From Comamonas sp. (GTDB lineage Bacteria > Pseudomonadota > Gammaproteobacteria > Burkholderiales > Burkholderiaceae_C), in contig JAQVCA010000004.1 in assembly GCA_028690035.1 (NCBI GenBank), positions 124,001 to 188,000 on the forward strand: DNA of 64,000 nt, read 5' to 3'. A model generated the notes under the pieces. The model saw only the letters and a list, made by a program, of their open reading frames with translations, did not search any database and had not been told where the DNA came from. Each line of letters starts with the position of its first letter. The first letter of the stretch is position 1. This document shows, piece by piece, positions 8,188 to 17,180 of this stretch. The position numbers and the translations under genes were made by a program.

Positions 8188-9224
8188 ATGACCTCCACCT
8201 CCCCCATCCTGCGCCGATTGCCTTTGGGCAGCCAGTGGCCCTGTATCGACCCTTTTCTGTTCTGCGCGCACCACAACGATGCCTACCCCCAGGGCAACGG
8301 TGCGTTCGGCCCCGATCCGGCTTTGCTGGCGGGGCGCAATATCGGCAACGACTTCAGCGCCCAGGACGGCTGGAGCATGTACCACGGCCAGGATGTGCCC
8401 GGCTTTCCCGTACACCCGCATCGCGGCTTTGAAACCATCACCCTGGTGCGCAAGGGCATGCTCGACCATGCCGACTCGCTGGGCGCCATGGCGCGCTTTG
8501 GCGGTGGCGATGTGCAGTGGATGACCGCCGGCAGCGGCGTGCAGCACACCGAGATGTTTCCGCTGCTGCACACCGATCGGCCCAACCCGCTGCAGCTGTT
8601 CCAGATCTGGCTGAACCTGCCTGCGCGCCACAAGATGGAGCCGGCGCACTTCACCATGTACTGGAACGAGCAGATTCCACGCCTGCAGCAGGTGGATGCG
8701 GCTGGTGCAGCAACCACCGTCACCGTGGTCGCCGGGGCATTGCCTGGGGCCGATGCGCCGTTGCCGCCGCCTCCCGCCTCCTGGGCTGCGCAGGCCGACA
8801 GCGATGTGGCCGTCTGGATCATCGAACTGGCCCCGGGCGCGCGCTGGACGCTGCCGCGCGCGCGTGGCGCAGACACCCAGCGCATGCTGTACTGGTTTGC
8901 CGGTCAACAGCTGACGCTGGCCCAGGACACGCTGCGCTGTATATCGACGCACAGCAAGACATCGTGCTGCACAACCCCGGTAGCGAGCCTGCCGAGCTGG
9001 TGCTGCTGCAAGGCCACCCGATTGCCGAACCCGTGGCACGCTATGGCCCGTTTGTCATGAACACGCAAGACGAAATTCACCAGGCCATTCGCGACTACCG
9101 CCGCACCGAGTTTGGCGGCTGGCCCTGGGCGGCCAGCGCCCCGGTGCATGGCCCCGAGCCGCGCCGCTTTGCGCGCCGCCCCGGGCAACAGCACGATGAG
9201 CTGCCTCCGGTGGCCGCCCCCTAG
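8188..9224 (+). pseudogene. Pirin-family protein interrupted by a frameshift
   Basis: The first about 247 codons read as a bicupin pirin: VHPHRGFETITLV carries the metal-binding histidines, followed by MTAGSGVQHTE and LQLFQIWLNLP. Near 8930-8940 the frame then turns into a run of Cys/Ser/Thr residues unlike the family. The phase one base back continues the protein sensibly (ALYIDAQQDIVLHNPG, ELVLLQGHPIAEPVARYGPF, FVMNT) to a stop at 9224. One base therefore appears to be missing, through a real frameshift or a sequencing error. Intact pirins of this length are about 290-350 residues and have quercetinase or regulatory roles. Confidence 0.8.
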
Positions 9225-9308
9225 GCCGCAGCCACTCCACCAGGCGGCATCGGCGACAATGGCCGCCTTGTTTTCTTCTCTGTGCGCATAAGAATGCGCC
9301 TGCCTGAC

Positions 9309-9794
9309 ATGCCAATCACCCAAGACTCTGCCGTCACCCTCCGCTACACCCTGCACGAGCTGCTGCCCAATGGCAGTGCGCTCAAGCTGCTGGACCAGGG
9401 CCACACCGCCTACCTGCATGGTGGCTACGAGAACATCTTCCCCAAAGTGGAAGCGGCCTTGGCAGGCAAGGCCGTGGGCGACAGCATCCGCCTGGATTTG
9501 GCCGTGGAAGATGCCTTTGGCCCCGTGGACGAGGCCCTCAAGCGCACCATCCCTAAGGGGGAATTTCCTCCCGGCGTGAAAGTGGGTGGCCAGCTGCGTG
9601 GCACCAACGACCAGGGCGAGCCCCAGGTCTACAACGTGGTGAAGATCAAAGGCCCCGTGGTGCTGCTGGACGGCAACCACCCGCTGGCGGGCAAGGCGCT
9701 GCGCTTTAGCGCCACCGTGGCAGAAGTGCGCCCCGCCAGCAGCGAAGAAATCGCCCACCGCCATGTGCATGGCGACCATGGCCACCACCATTGA
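9309..9794 (+). CDS. FKBP-type peptidyl-prolyl isomerase, SlyD-like
   Basis: A 161-residue SlyD-like protein: an FKBP domain split by an insert-in-flap segment (start VTLRYTLHELLPNG; HGGYENIFPKVEAALAGKAVGD; DAFGPVDEAL), ending in a His-rich tail HRHVHGDHGHHH. SlyD proteins catalyse proline isomerisation, chaperone nascent proteins and bind nickel or zinc through the histidine tail; the tail here is shorter than in E. coli SlyD. The ATG of MPITQDSAVTLRY is chosen; an upstream GTG in frame would add nine residues that do not look like the family. Confidence 0.9.
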   Translation: MPITQDSAVTLRYTLHELLPNGSALKLLDQGHTAYLHGGYENIFPKVEAALAGKAVGDSIRLDLAVEDAFGPVDEALKRTIPKGEFPPGVKVGGQLRGTNDQGEPQVYNVVKIKGPVVLLDGNHPLAGKALRFSATVAEVRPASSEEIAHRHVHGDHGHHH

Positions 9795-9836
9795 TGCAGG
9801 GCAGCGGTAAGCGGTGCTGCTGCCGCTGCCTTCTGC

Positions 9837-10511
9837 CTAGCTCGGGATTCTTTCTAGGCAATAGCCCAGGCCCCGCACCGTAGCGATACGGATGGGGCCT
9901 TTTTCTATTTTCTTGCGCAGGCGGTGGATGTACACCTCGATGGCGTTGTTGCTCACCTCCTCGCCCCATTCGCACAGGCGCTCGACCAGCTGCGCCTTGC
10001 TCACCAGCCGCCCGGCGCGCTGCAGCAGCACCTCCAGCAGGCCCAGCTCGCGCGCAGACAGCTCCACCATCTTGCCGTCGATGGTCGCCACGCGCCCTGC
10101 CTGGTCGTACACCAGTGGGCCGTGCCGGATGGTGGCGCTGGTGGTGCCCATGCCCCGGCGGGTCAGGGCACGCACGCGCGCTTCCAGCTCCTGCAGGCTG
10201 AAGGGCTTGGCCATGTAATCGTCGGCCCCCAGATCCAGACCCTTGACGCGCTCTTCGACGGCGTCGGCAGCCGTCAGGATCAACACCGGCAGGCTGTCGT
10301 TGCGGCTGCGCAGGCGACGCAGCACCTCCAGGCCATGCACACGCGGCAGGCCCAGATCCAGGATCAGCAAATCAAAATGGTTGTTCATCAGCAAGGCCGT
10401 ATCGGCCTCAGCACCGTTGGTCACATGATCCACCACGGCCCCGGAATTTCTCAGGCTGCGCAGCAGGCCATCGGCCAGCACCTGATCGTCTTCTGCTATC
10501 AAAATACGCAT
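9837..10511 (-). CDS. OmpR-family response regulator
   Basis: A 224-residue two-domain regulator: receiver (residues 1-115) with acidic pair E7-D8-D9, phospho-acceptor D52 in LLILDLGLPRVHG and the conserved Lys in YMAKPFSL, then a winged-helix DNA-binding domain (about 125-220, LSARELGLLEVLL, NAIEVYIHRLRKKI, IATVRGLGYCL). The closest style is TctD/QseB. No histidine kinase gene adjoins it, so it is an orphan in this neighbourhood. It is divergent from the yajC operon across about 315 bases. Confidence 0.92.
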   Translation of the reverse strand: MRILIAEDDQVLADGLLRSLRNSGAVVDHVTNGAEADTALLMNNHFDLLILDLGLPRVHGLEVLRRLRSRNDSLPVLILTAADAVEERVKGLDLGADDYMAKPFSLQELEARVRALTRRGMGTTSATIRHGPLVYDQAGRVATIDGKMVELSARELGLLEVLLQRAGRLVSKAQLVERLCEWGEEVSNNAIEVYIHRLRKKIEKGPIRIATVRGLGYCLERIPS

Positions 10512-10827
10512 GCGTTCGGTCTCCTCGTCACATTATTCTCGGGCTGGAGGCGGGCCATGCCTCTCTCCCGTATGCATGCCCAGTATGGGCCATCCCCTGG
10601 GCCTAGCAGCGACAAACCTACACCGGGCCGGGAATTTTCAACTGTATCGGGGTTCTGATTGGAGGTTTGCTTTTGCGCAAGTGCCTATCGTGGCGCTGGG
10701 CGCGGGCTCTACAATGCCCGGTTCTTTGCCCGGTGGTGCTGGCTTTGTGCTATAGCGCAGCGCCCCGGCACACCTTGGGCCGATCCCTGGTTTCTTTCCT
10801 CTTCTTTCTTTATTTGGAGTAACTCCC
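10512..10827. other. Gene-free stretch between response regulator and yajC
   Basis: About 315 bases with no convincing gene. It should contain the promoter of the divergent response regulator and that of the yajC-secD-secF operon. A GGAG ribosome binding site (10816-10819) stands before the GTG start of yajC. I could not identify a well-spaced sigma-70 promoter. Confidence 0.5.
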
Positions 10828-11157
10828 GTGCTGATTTCCCCTGCCTTTGCCCAAGCCGCTGCCCCTGCCGCAGGTGGTGATTTCATGAGCCAACTCAGCG
10901 GCATGCTGCCCCTGGTGCTGATGTTTGTGGCGCTGTACTTCATCATGATCCGCCCGCAAATGAAGCGCCAGAAAGAGCACCGCGCCATGGTGGAAGCGCT
11001 GGCCAAAGGTGATGAAGTGGCCACCGCCGGTGGCCTGCTGGGCCGCGTGGTCGATCTGGACGAACAATTCCTGTTTGTGGAAGTGGCCAGTGGCGTCAAG
11101 CTGCAGCTACAGCGCCAAGCCGTGACGCAGGTGCTGCCCAAAGGCAGCGTGAAGTAA
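10828..11157 (+). CDS. yajC: Preprotein translocase subunit YajC
   Basis: A 109-residue single-span inner-membrane protein: Ala-rich N-terminus, transmembrane segment MLPLVLMFVALYFIMIRP (about residues 26-43), then the conserved cytoplasmic domain QMKRQKEHRAMVEALAKGDEV and GGLLGRVV. YajC joins SecDF and YidC in the Sec holotranslocon. The GTG start is preceded by TTTGGAGT. It is the first gene of a yajC-secD-secF operon. Confidence 0.95.
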   Translation: MLISPAFAQAAAPAAGGDFMSQLSGMLPLVLMFVALYFIMIRPQMKRQKEHRAMVEALAKGDEVATAGGLLGRVVDLDEQFLFVEVASGVKLQLQRQAVTQVLPKGSVK

Positions 11158-11214
11158 ACGCGGCAAAGCCTAGCTGCGCTTTTCTGCCCACTCTACGCCA
11201 CCTCCCCAACCACG

Positions 11215-11253
11215 CTGCGCGGGCGCTGTCTTTGCCTGACAGCGCCCGCGCAG
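11215..11253 (+). terminator. Strong hairpin between yajC and secD
   Basis: Perfect 16-bp stem (CTGCGCGGGCGCTGTC at 11215-11230 with its complement at 11238-11253), seven-base loop, followed after three bases by TTTT. It sits 22 bases before the secD start. The structure could act as a partial intercistronic terminator or protect the message; the T-run is short, so complete termination is doubtful. Confidence 0.6.
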
Positions 11254-11275
11254 GCGTTTTGGAACCAACGCCATC

Positions 11276-13228
11276 ATGAACCGATACCCGCTGTGGAAGT
11301 ACGCCATCCTTGCGATAGCGCTGCTTATCGGGGTGATTTTCACCCTGCCCAATTTTTTTGGCGAGGCCCCTGCCGTGCAGGTTTCCTCGGCCAAAGCCAC
11401 CATCAAGGTCGATACCGGCACCCTGCAACAGGTGGAAGCCGCCTTGCAGGCTGCGGGCTTACAGCCCGACATCCTGGCGCTGGAGGGCAACTCTGTGCGC
11501 GCCCGCTTTGCCACGCCCGATGACCAGCTCAAGGCCAAAGACGCCATCCAAAGCGCCCTGGTGAGCGACCCGAACGATGCGCCCTACATCGTGGCGCTGA
11601 ACCTGGTGCCGCGCACGCCGACCTGGCTCTCGGCGCTGGGGGCCAAGCCCATGTACCTGGGGCTGGACCTGCGCGGTGGCGTGCATTTCATGCTGCAGGT
11701 GGACATGGCCGCCGCGCTGACGCAAAAAACCGACTCTCTGGCCGGCGACCTGCGCAGCCTGCTGCGCGACAAGGGCATCCGCCACGGCGGCATCCAGCGC
11801 GATGGCCAGAGCATCGACGTGCGCCTGCGCACCGAGGCCGACATCACCGCCACACGCAACCTGATCACCGACCAGCTGCCCGACCTGCAGACCGAGCTGC
11901 TGGGCAGCGGCTCCGACCAGCGCCTGCGCGCCAGCATCAAGCCCGAGGCGCTGCGCAAAGTGCAGGAGCAGGCGCTCAAGCAGAACATCACCACCTTGCA
12001 CAACCGCATCAACGAGCTGGGCGTGGCCGAGCCGGTGATCCAGCAGCAAGGCCTGGATCGCATCGTGGTGCAGCTGCCGGGCGTGCAGGACACGGCCAAG
12101 GCCAAAGACATCCTGGGCCGCACCGCCACGCTGGAGCTGCGCCTGGTCGATGAGTCCACCGAAGGCCGCGCCGCCGAGATGGGCACCGGCCCCGTGCCGT
12201 TTGGTGCCGAGCGCTACCTGGACCGCAATGGCCAACCGGTCATTGTGAAAAAGCAGGTCATCCTGACCGGTGAAAACCTCACCGATGCCCAGCCCGGCTT
12301 TGACAGCCAGACGCAAGAACCCACCGTGAACCTGGTGCTCGATGCCAAGGGCGCGCGCATCTTCAAAGACATCACGCGCGAGAACATCAACAAGCGCATG
12401 GCCATCATCTTGTTTGAAAAAGGCAAGGGCGAGGTGGTCACGGCACCCGTGATCCGTGGCGAGATCGGCGGTGGCCGCGTGCAGATTTCCGGGCGCATGA
12501 CCACCACGGAAGCCAACGACACCTCGCTGCTGCTGCGCGCCGGTTCGCTGGCCGCACCCATGGAAATCATCGAGGAATACACCATCGGCCCCAGCCTGGG
12601 CGCCGACAACATCCAGCGCGGCATCGACTCGGTGGTCTGGGGCATGGTGGCCATTGCCGCCTTCATGTGCGTGTACTACGCACTGTTTGGCGTGTTCTCC
12701 ACCATCGCGCTGGGCGTGAACGTGCTGCTCTTGATGGCGGTGCTGTCCATGCTGCAGGCCACCCTGACCCTGCCCGGCATTGCCGCCATGGCGCTGGCCA
12801 TTGGCGTGGCCATCGACTCCAACGTGCTCATCAACGAACGCATCCGCGAAGAGCTGCGCGCGGGCATGTCGCCCCAGCAGGCCATCCACGCCGGTTACGA
12901 CCGCGCGTGGGCCACGATTTTGGACTCCAACCTGACCACGCTGATCGTCGGCCTGGCGCTGCTGGCTTTTGGCTCGGGCGTGGTGCGCGGCTTTGCCGTG
13001 GTGCACTGCATCGGCATTGCCACCAGCATGTTCTCGGCGGTGTTCTTCTCGCGCGGCCTGGTCAACCTGTGGTACGGCGGCAAGAAAAAGCTCAAGAGCG
13101 TTTCCATCGGCCAGGTCTGGAAGCCCGCGCCGGATACGACGGATACGACAGATGCTGCCCCTACCGGCGCATCGCTGGCCTCGGTGGCCACGGCGCCGCT
13201 GCAGTCCCCGACGGTCGATAAACCCTAA
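11276..13228 (+). CDS. secD: Protein translocase subunit SecD
   Basis: A 650-residue RND-type membrane protein that, with SecF, uses the proton motive force to pull exported proteins into the periplasm. Features: N-terminal transmembrane helix (KYAILAIALLIGVIFTLP), the conserved LGLDLRGGVHFMLQVD motif near residue 125, a long periplasmic domain, and five C-terminal membrane helices beginning about residue 455 (SVVWGMVAIAAFMCVYYALF) with AIGVAIDSNVLINERIREE. The start MNRYPLWKYA is typical for betaproteobacteria. It is followed after 11 bases by secF. Confidence 0.97.
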   Translation: MNRYPLWKYAILAIALLIGVIFTLPNFFGEAPAVQVSSAKATIKVDTGTLQQVEAALQAAGLQPDILALEGNSVRARFATPDDQLKAKDAIQSALVSDPNDAPYIVALNLVPRTPTWLSALGAKPMYLGLDLRGGVHFMLQVDMAAALTQKTDSLAGDLRSLLRDKGIRHGGIQRDGQSIDVRLRTEADITATRNLITDQLPDLQTELLGSGSDQRLRASIKPEALRKVQEQALKQNITTLHNRINELGVAEPVIQQQGLDRIVVQLPGVQDTAKAKDILGRTATLELRLVDESTEGRAAEMGTGPVPFGAERYLDRNGQPVIVKKQVILTGENLTDAQPGFDSQTQEPTVNLVLDAKGARIFKDITRENINKRMAIILFEKGKGEVVTAPVIRGEIGGGRVQISGRMTTTEANDTSLLLRAGSLAAPMEIIEEYTIGPSLGADNIQRGIDSVVWGMVAIAAFMCVYYALFGVFSTIALGVNVLLLMAVLSMLQATLTLPGIAAMALAIGVAIDSNVLINERIREELRAGMSPQQAIHAGYDRAWATILDSNLTTLIVGLALLAFGSGVVRGFAVVHCIGIATSMFSAVFFSRGLVNLWYGGKKKLKSVSIGQVWKPAPDTTDTTDAAPTGASLASVATAPLQSPTVDKP

Positions 13229-13239
13229 AGGAGGATGAC

Positions 13240-14190
13240 ATGGAGTTTTTCCGCATCCGCAAAGACATTCCCTTCATGAAATACGCGTTGGTCTTCAACG
13301 TGATTTCGATTCTGACCTTCGTGCTGGCGGTGTTCTTCCTGGTCACGCGCGGTCTGCACCTGTCGGTGGAGTTCACCGGCGGCACCGTGATGGAAGTGAC
13401 CTACACCCAGGCGGCCGACCTGCCCAAGGTGCGCGACACCGTAGGCAGCCTGGGCTACCGCGACGTGGTGGTGCAAAACTTTGGCACCGCCCGCGATGTG
13501 ATGATCCGCCTGCCGGTGCAAAAAGGGGTCACCTCCGCACAGCAAAGCGAGCAGGTGCTCACTGCACTGCGCGCCCAGGATAGCGGGGTGGAGCTGCGCC
13601 GCACCGAATTCGTCGGCCCCCAGGTGGGCGAGGAGCTGATGACCAACGGCCTGCTGGCGCTGGGCGTGGTGATGCTGGGCATCATCATCTACCTGGCGTT
13701 TCGCTTTGAATGGAAGTTTGGCGTGTCCGCCGCGTTCGCCAACTTCCACGACGTGGTCATCATCCTGGGCTTTTTTGCCTTCTTCCAGTGGGAGTTCTCG
13801 CTGGCCGTGCTCGCGGGGGTATTGGCCGTGCTGGGCTACTCGGTGAACGAATCGGTGGTGGTGTTCGACCGCATCCGCGAAAAATTCCGCAAGACGCGCA
13901 ACATCAGCACCCCGGCCGTGATCGACCACGCCATCACCTCCACCATGAGCCGCACCATCATCACCCACGCCTCGACCGAAGCGGTGGTGCTGGCCATGCT
14001 CTTCTTCGGTGGCCCCAGCCTGCACTACTTTGCGCTGGCGCTGACGATTGGCATCGTGTTCGGGATTTACTCGTCCATCTTTGTCGGCTCGGCACTGGTC
14101 ATGTGGCTGGGTGTCAAGCGCGAGGATTTGGTCAAGGTCAAGAAAGAAAACCACGATCCCAACGACCCCAACGCAGGGGCCGTGGTGTAA
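13240..14190 (+). CDS. secF: Protein translocase subunit SecF
   Basis: A 316-residue partner of SecD with six predicted membrane helices: the first at about residues 14-34, then the conserved LSVEFTGGTVMEV, the periplasmic loop, and the C-terminal five-helix block including YSVNESVVVFDRIREKFR and TSTMSRTIITHASTEAVVLAM. GGAGG lies just before its ATG. The operon ends at a rho-independent terminator shortly after the stop. Confidence 0.97.
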   Translation: MEFFRIRKDIPFMKYALVFNVISILTFVLAVFFLVTRGLHLSVEFTGGTVMEVTYTQAADLPKVRDTVGSLGYRDVVVQNFGTARDVMIRLPVQKGVTSAQQSEQVLTALRAQDSGVELRRTEFVGPQVGEELMTNGLLALGVVMLGIIIYLAFRFEWKFGVSAAFANFHDVVIILGFFAFFQWEFSLAVLAGVLAVLGYSVNESVVVFDRIREKFRKTRNISTPAVIDHAITSTMSRTIITHASTEAVVLAMLFFGGPSLHYFALALTIGIVFGIYSSIFVGSALVMWLGVKREDLVKVKKENHDPNDPNAGAVV

Positions 14191-14216
14191 CCCCTGCGGC
14201 ACAGCGCTTCAAAACC

Positions 14217-14244
14217 AAAGGACGCCCTGGGGCGTCCTTTTTTT
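14217..14244 (+). terminator. Rho-independent terminator of yajC-secD-secF
   Basis: Ten-base stem AAAGGACGCC (14217-14226) paired with GGCGTCCTTT (14231-14240), loop CTGG, ending in seven T. It lies 26 bases after the secF stop. Confidence 0.93.
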
Positions 14245-14324
14245 ATAGCTGTTAGCGCTGGATGGATAGGCTTTTCAAAAATAAAACAATCTAAAAATCT
14301 TACCTATCCAGCGTAACCAGCTAT
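14245..14324. repeat. Dispersed palindromic repeat, copy with both ends
   Basis: Begins ATAGCTGTTAGCGCTGG and ends CCAGCGTAACCAGCTAT. The two arms (AGCTGTTAGCGCTGGATGG... and its imperfect complement) can form a long hairpin around an AT-rich centre. It belongs to the AGCTAT family seen at several other gaps in this window, and lies between the secF terminator and the convergent CBS-domain gene. Confidence 0.75.
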
Positions 14325-14357
14325 GAATATAAAAGCAAGCATCGCCAGCGCCAGCCG

Positions 14358-15680
14358 TCAATCCACCGCCGGTTGCGACTCGGGTGCGGGCTCGGGCAGC
14401 TTGCGCGCCTGCACCTTGTCGATGATCTTGCCGTCCATGTCCACCACCTCAAACTCCCAGCCCTGCCAAACGACCTTGTCGGTTTCGGTGGGCACGCGCC
14501 CGGTGAGCAGCATGACCATACCGCTCAAGGTCTGGTAGCGGCCTTTGTCCTCTTCGGGCAGGGTTTTGAGCTCCAGCCGGTCTTTGAGCTCGAACACGGG
14601 GATATGGCCATCGAGCAGCCAGCTGCCGTCGCTGCGCTGCACGGCCCAGACGTCGCTGGGGTCGTCGCTGACAAATTCACCCGTGATGGCCTCCACCAAA
14701 TCCAGTAGCGCCACCACGCCCAGCACCTCGCCGTATTCGTCGATGACAAACGCCAGGCGTGCGCCGTGCTGTTTGAAGTTTTCCAGCAGCTCCAGGCCGG
14801 TGATGGTTTCGGGGATGTAAATGGGTTTGTCCAGCAACGGATGCTCGGCATGCAACTGGTCGTGGCCATGCTGGTTCAGGTGCAGCAGCCACTGGCGCGC
14901 GTTGAGCACGCCAACGATTTTTTCCAGGCTGCCATCGATGACCGGAAAGCGCGCGTGGTCGTGCGCGGCGATGGTGGCCAGCTGCTGCGCGGGGCTGTCG
15001 TGGATGTCCAGGCACACCACGTCCATGCGCGGCACCATGAGCGAGGAGATTTGCCGGTCGTCCAGCCGAAACAGGTTGCGCACCATGCGGTGCTCTTGCA
15101 CTTCGATCGCACCGGAGTGGGTGCCCTCGGCCAACACGGCGTGGATTTCGTCTTCAGTCACGGCTTGGCCCACATGGTCGCGCACCCCCAGCAGGCGCAG
15201 CAGCAGCTGGGTGGCCACAGAGAGCAGGAACACAAACGGGCGCGTCAGCTGCGCCAGCCAGTGCACCGGGCGCGCCACCAGACGGGCAATGGCCTCGGGG
15301 TGGGTCTGGCCCAGGCGCTTGGGCACCAGCTCGCCCACCACGATCGACACGTAGGTGATGCCCACCACCACCAGCGCCGTGGCCAGCGCCCCCGCCGAAG
15401 CCGGTGCCAGCCCCCATTGCTGCAGCCACTGCGCCAGGGGCCGGGCCAGGGCCGCCTCGCCAAACACGCCATTGAGCACGCCGATGGTGGTGATGCCGAT
15501 CTGGATGGCAGACAAAAAGCGCGTCGGGTCTTCGCCCAGCTTGAGCGCGGCCTGCGCGGCGCTGTCGCCCTCATCGATCCACTTTTGCAGACGGGCCTTG
15601 CGCGCTGTGACCAGAGCGATCTCGGCCATGGCAAACAGGCCGTTGAGCACAATCAGGGCCAATAGGATCAACACTTGCAT
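14358..15680 (-). CDS. CNNM/HlyC-CorC family membrane protein with CBS domains
   Basis: A 440-residue protein in family order: DUF21/CNNM transmembrane domain (about residues 1-190, starting with the helix VLILLALIVLNGLFAMAEIAL and containing VGELVPKRLG), two CBS motifs (about 210-330, LMVPRMDVVCLDIHDSP and AFVIDEYGEVLGVVALLDLVEAI), and a C-terminal CorC_HlyC domain (about 345-425). Relatives include YtfL and PaeA, linked to Mg/Co or polyamine export. The old name hemolysin is not supported by function. Transport substrate unknown. Confidence 0.9.
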   Translation of the reverse strand: MQVLILLALIVLNGLFAMAEIALVTARKARLQKWIDEGDSAAQAALKLGEDPTRFLSAIQIGITTIGVLNGVFGEAALARPLAQWLQQWGLAPASAGALATALVVVGITYVSIVVGELVPKRLGQTHPEAIARLVARPVHWLAQLTRPFVFLLSVATQLLLRLLGVRDHVGQAVTEDEIHAVLAEGTHSGAIEVQEHRMVRNLFRLDDRQISSLMVPRMDVVCLDIHDSPAQQLATIAAHDHARFPVIDGSLEKIVGVLNARQWLLHLNQHGHDQLHAEHPLLDKPIYIPETITGLELLENFKQHGARLAFVIDEYGEVLGVVALLDLVEAITGEFVSDDPSDVWAVQRSDGSWLLDGHIPVFELKDRLELKTLPEEDKGRYQTLSGMVMLLTGRVPTETDKVVWQGWEFEVVDMDGKIIDKVQARKLPEPAPESQPAVD

Positions 15681-15732
15681 GGTGGCGTGTCCTTGGTGCG
15701 TCGGTCGGTGTGAAGTTCAGCGCTGCGGCACA

Positions 15733-16569
15733 TCAATGTATCCAGCCGGCGTACAGGCCCAGCAAGATCAGCAGGCCCAGCGCAATGCGGTACACGACAA
15801 ACACGCCAAACCCGCGCGTGGAGATCAGGCGCATGAACCAGACGATGACGGCGTACCCCACCGCAAAGGCCACCGCGGTGGCGGCCAGTGTCATGCCCCA
15901 TTGCGCGCCGGTCATGGGCTCGCGCTTGAAAAGCAACATGTAAAAGCCCGACATCATGACCGCCGGAATGGCCAGCAAAAATGAAAAGCGCGCCGCCGCA
16001 TCGCGCGTCAGCCCCAGCAGCAGCCCCACGGTGATGGTGCCGCCCGAGCGCGACACCCCCGGCACCAGGGCCATGGCCTGGGCCAGGCCCAGCAAGATGC
16101 CGTCTTTAACGGTGAGCTGGGCAATGCTGCGCGCCTGGTGGCCGCGTTTTTCGGCCCAGCCCAGCAGCATGCCAAACACAATGAGCATCAGTGCCGTTAG
16201 CGTCAGGGTGCGAAAGGTGGTCTCAATCGCATCGCGCAGCAGCAGCCCCAGCACGCAGATGGGCAAGGTGCCCAGAATCACCAGCCAAGCCACCTTGGCA
16301 TCGACGTCCAGCGCTTGGCGCCCCAAAGTCGGCAGGCTGCGCCACCAAGCCAGCAACATGCGCCCCACATCACGACGGAAGTAGATCAACACCGCCAGCT
16401 CGGTGCCCAGCTGGGTGATGGCGGTGAACGCGGCCCCGGGGTCGGCACCGCCCGGGAGCAAGGGCCCCAGGATGCGCAGGTGGGCGCTGGAAGAAATGGG
16501 CAGAAATTCGGTCAGGCCTTGCACCAGACCCAGGATGAGGGCATCCAACCAACCAAAAGTGGCATGCAT
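15733..16569 (-). CDS. uppP: Undecaprenyl-diphosphatase UppP (BacA)
   Basis: A 278-residue integral membrane phosphatase that recycles undecaprenyl diphosphate to the monophosphate carrier for peptidoglycan synthesis and gives bacitracin resistance. Both active-site motifs are present: [18 protein letters not shown] (residues 13-30) with the catalytic Glu and Ser residues, and [20 protein letters not shown] (near 165-184). The start at [10 protein letters not shown] is chosen because it gives the usual length; the longer open frame upstream adds non-homologous residues. It is the last minus-strand gene before a long gap. Confidence 0.96.
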   Translation of the reverse strand: MHATFGWLDALILGLVQGLTEFLPISSSAHLRILGPLLPGGADPGAAFTAITQLGTELAVLIYFRRDVGRMLLAWWRSLPTLGRQALDVDAKVAWLVILGTLPICVLGLLLRDAIETTFRTLTLTALMLIVFGMLLGWAEKRGHQARSIAQLTVKDGILLGLAQAMALVPGVSRSGGTITVGLLLGLTRDAAARFSFLLAIPAVMMSGFYMLLFKREPMTGAQWGMTLAATAVAFAVGYAVIVWFMRLISTRGFGVFVVYRIALGLLILLGLYAGWIH

Positions 16570-17180
16570 ACAAACAAACGTTCCGCAGAGCGATCCGATC
16601 AAAGAAGAGGGGGCAAGTGTAACGAGCAGGCCCAAGGGCACTGGCCCGTGCCGTGGGTGGCGCTCACCCCTGCGCACCTACTGCGTCCAGTTGCACTCAG
16701 CTGTACCTGAAAAATAACAAATGCAAAAATTTTTACAACCATGGTGCATTCAGCACGCAAATACATAATAAAAAGTACACACAACATACCATCTGTAGCA
16801 TTTTTAGATTCGATACCAGCGCTACCCAGAGCACCGTCCTCCCCGCTATACACAGGCAGTGGATAGTTTTACGCACAGCAATGTGCCTCCCATATCCAAG
16901 GGTGGGGTTGCAAGCAATTTTTCAGTTCACAGCATCGGGGTTGAAAAGAAATTTCCACATTTTTTGCGCAACGCTGCACACCAATACGGGGCTTCTGCAG
17001 CCACCCACCATTTGCCATTGCGCATGAACTATCCACTGTTTTATCAACAGTGCGAAAATTCCCGCTTTGGTGCCAGATGCAGCATCTGTAGAAAAACAGA
17101 TGGCACATGCACTATTTTTTCTGTTCAAAATTTTATAAATCGGCCCCATTACCGGGTGACCGGGCGTTTTTCCTGCTTTC
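16570..17180. other. AT-rich gene-free region upstream of dinG with DnaA-like motifs
   Basis: About 610 bases, clearly richer in A+T than the flanking genes, with no convincing gene. It should contain the uppP and dinG promoters. It also holds imperfect DnaA-box-like sequences: CTATACACA (16846-16854), CTATCCACT (17029-17037) and TTATCAACA (17041-17049), each one or two bases from TTATNCACA. No other RNA gene or repeat was recognised. Confidence 0.5.

Noticed and set aside
11459-13006. Long open frame on the minus strand across secD
   Set aside because: Antisense shadow of secD with a His/Gln/Gly-rich, low-information product.
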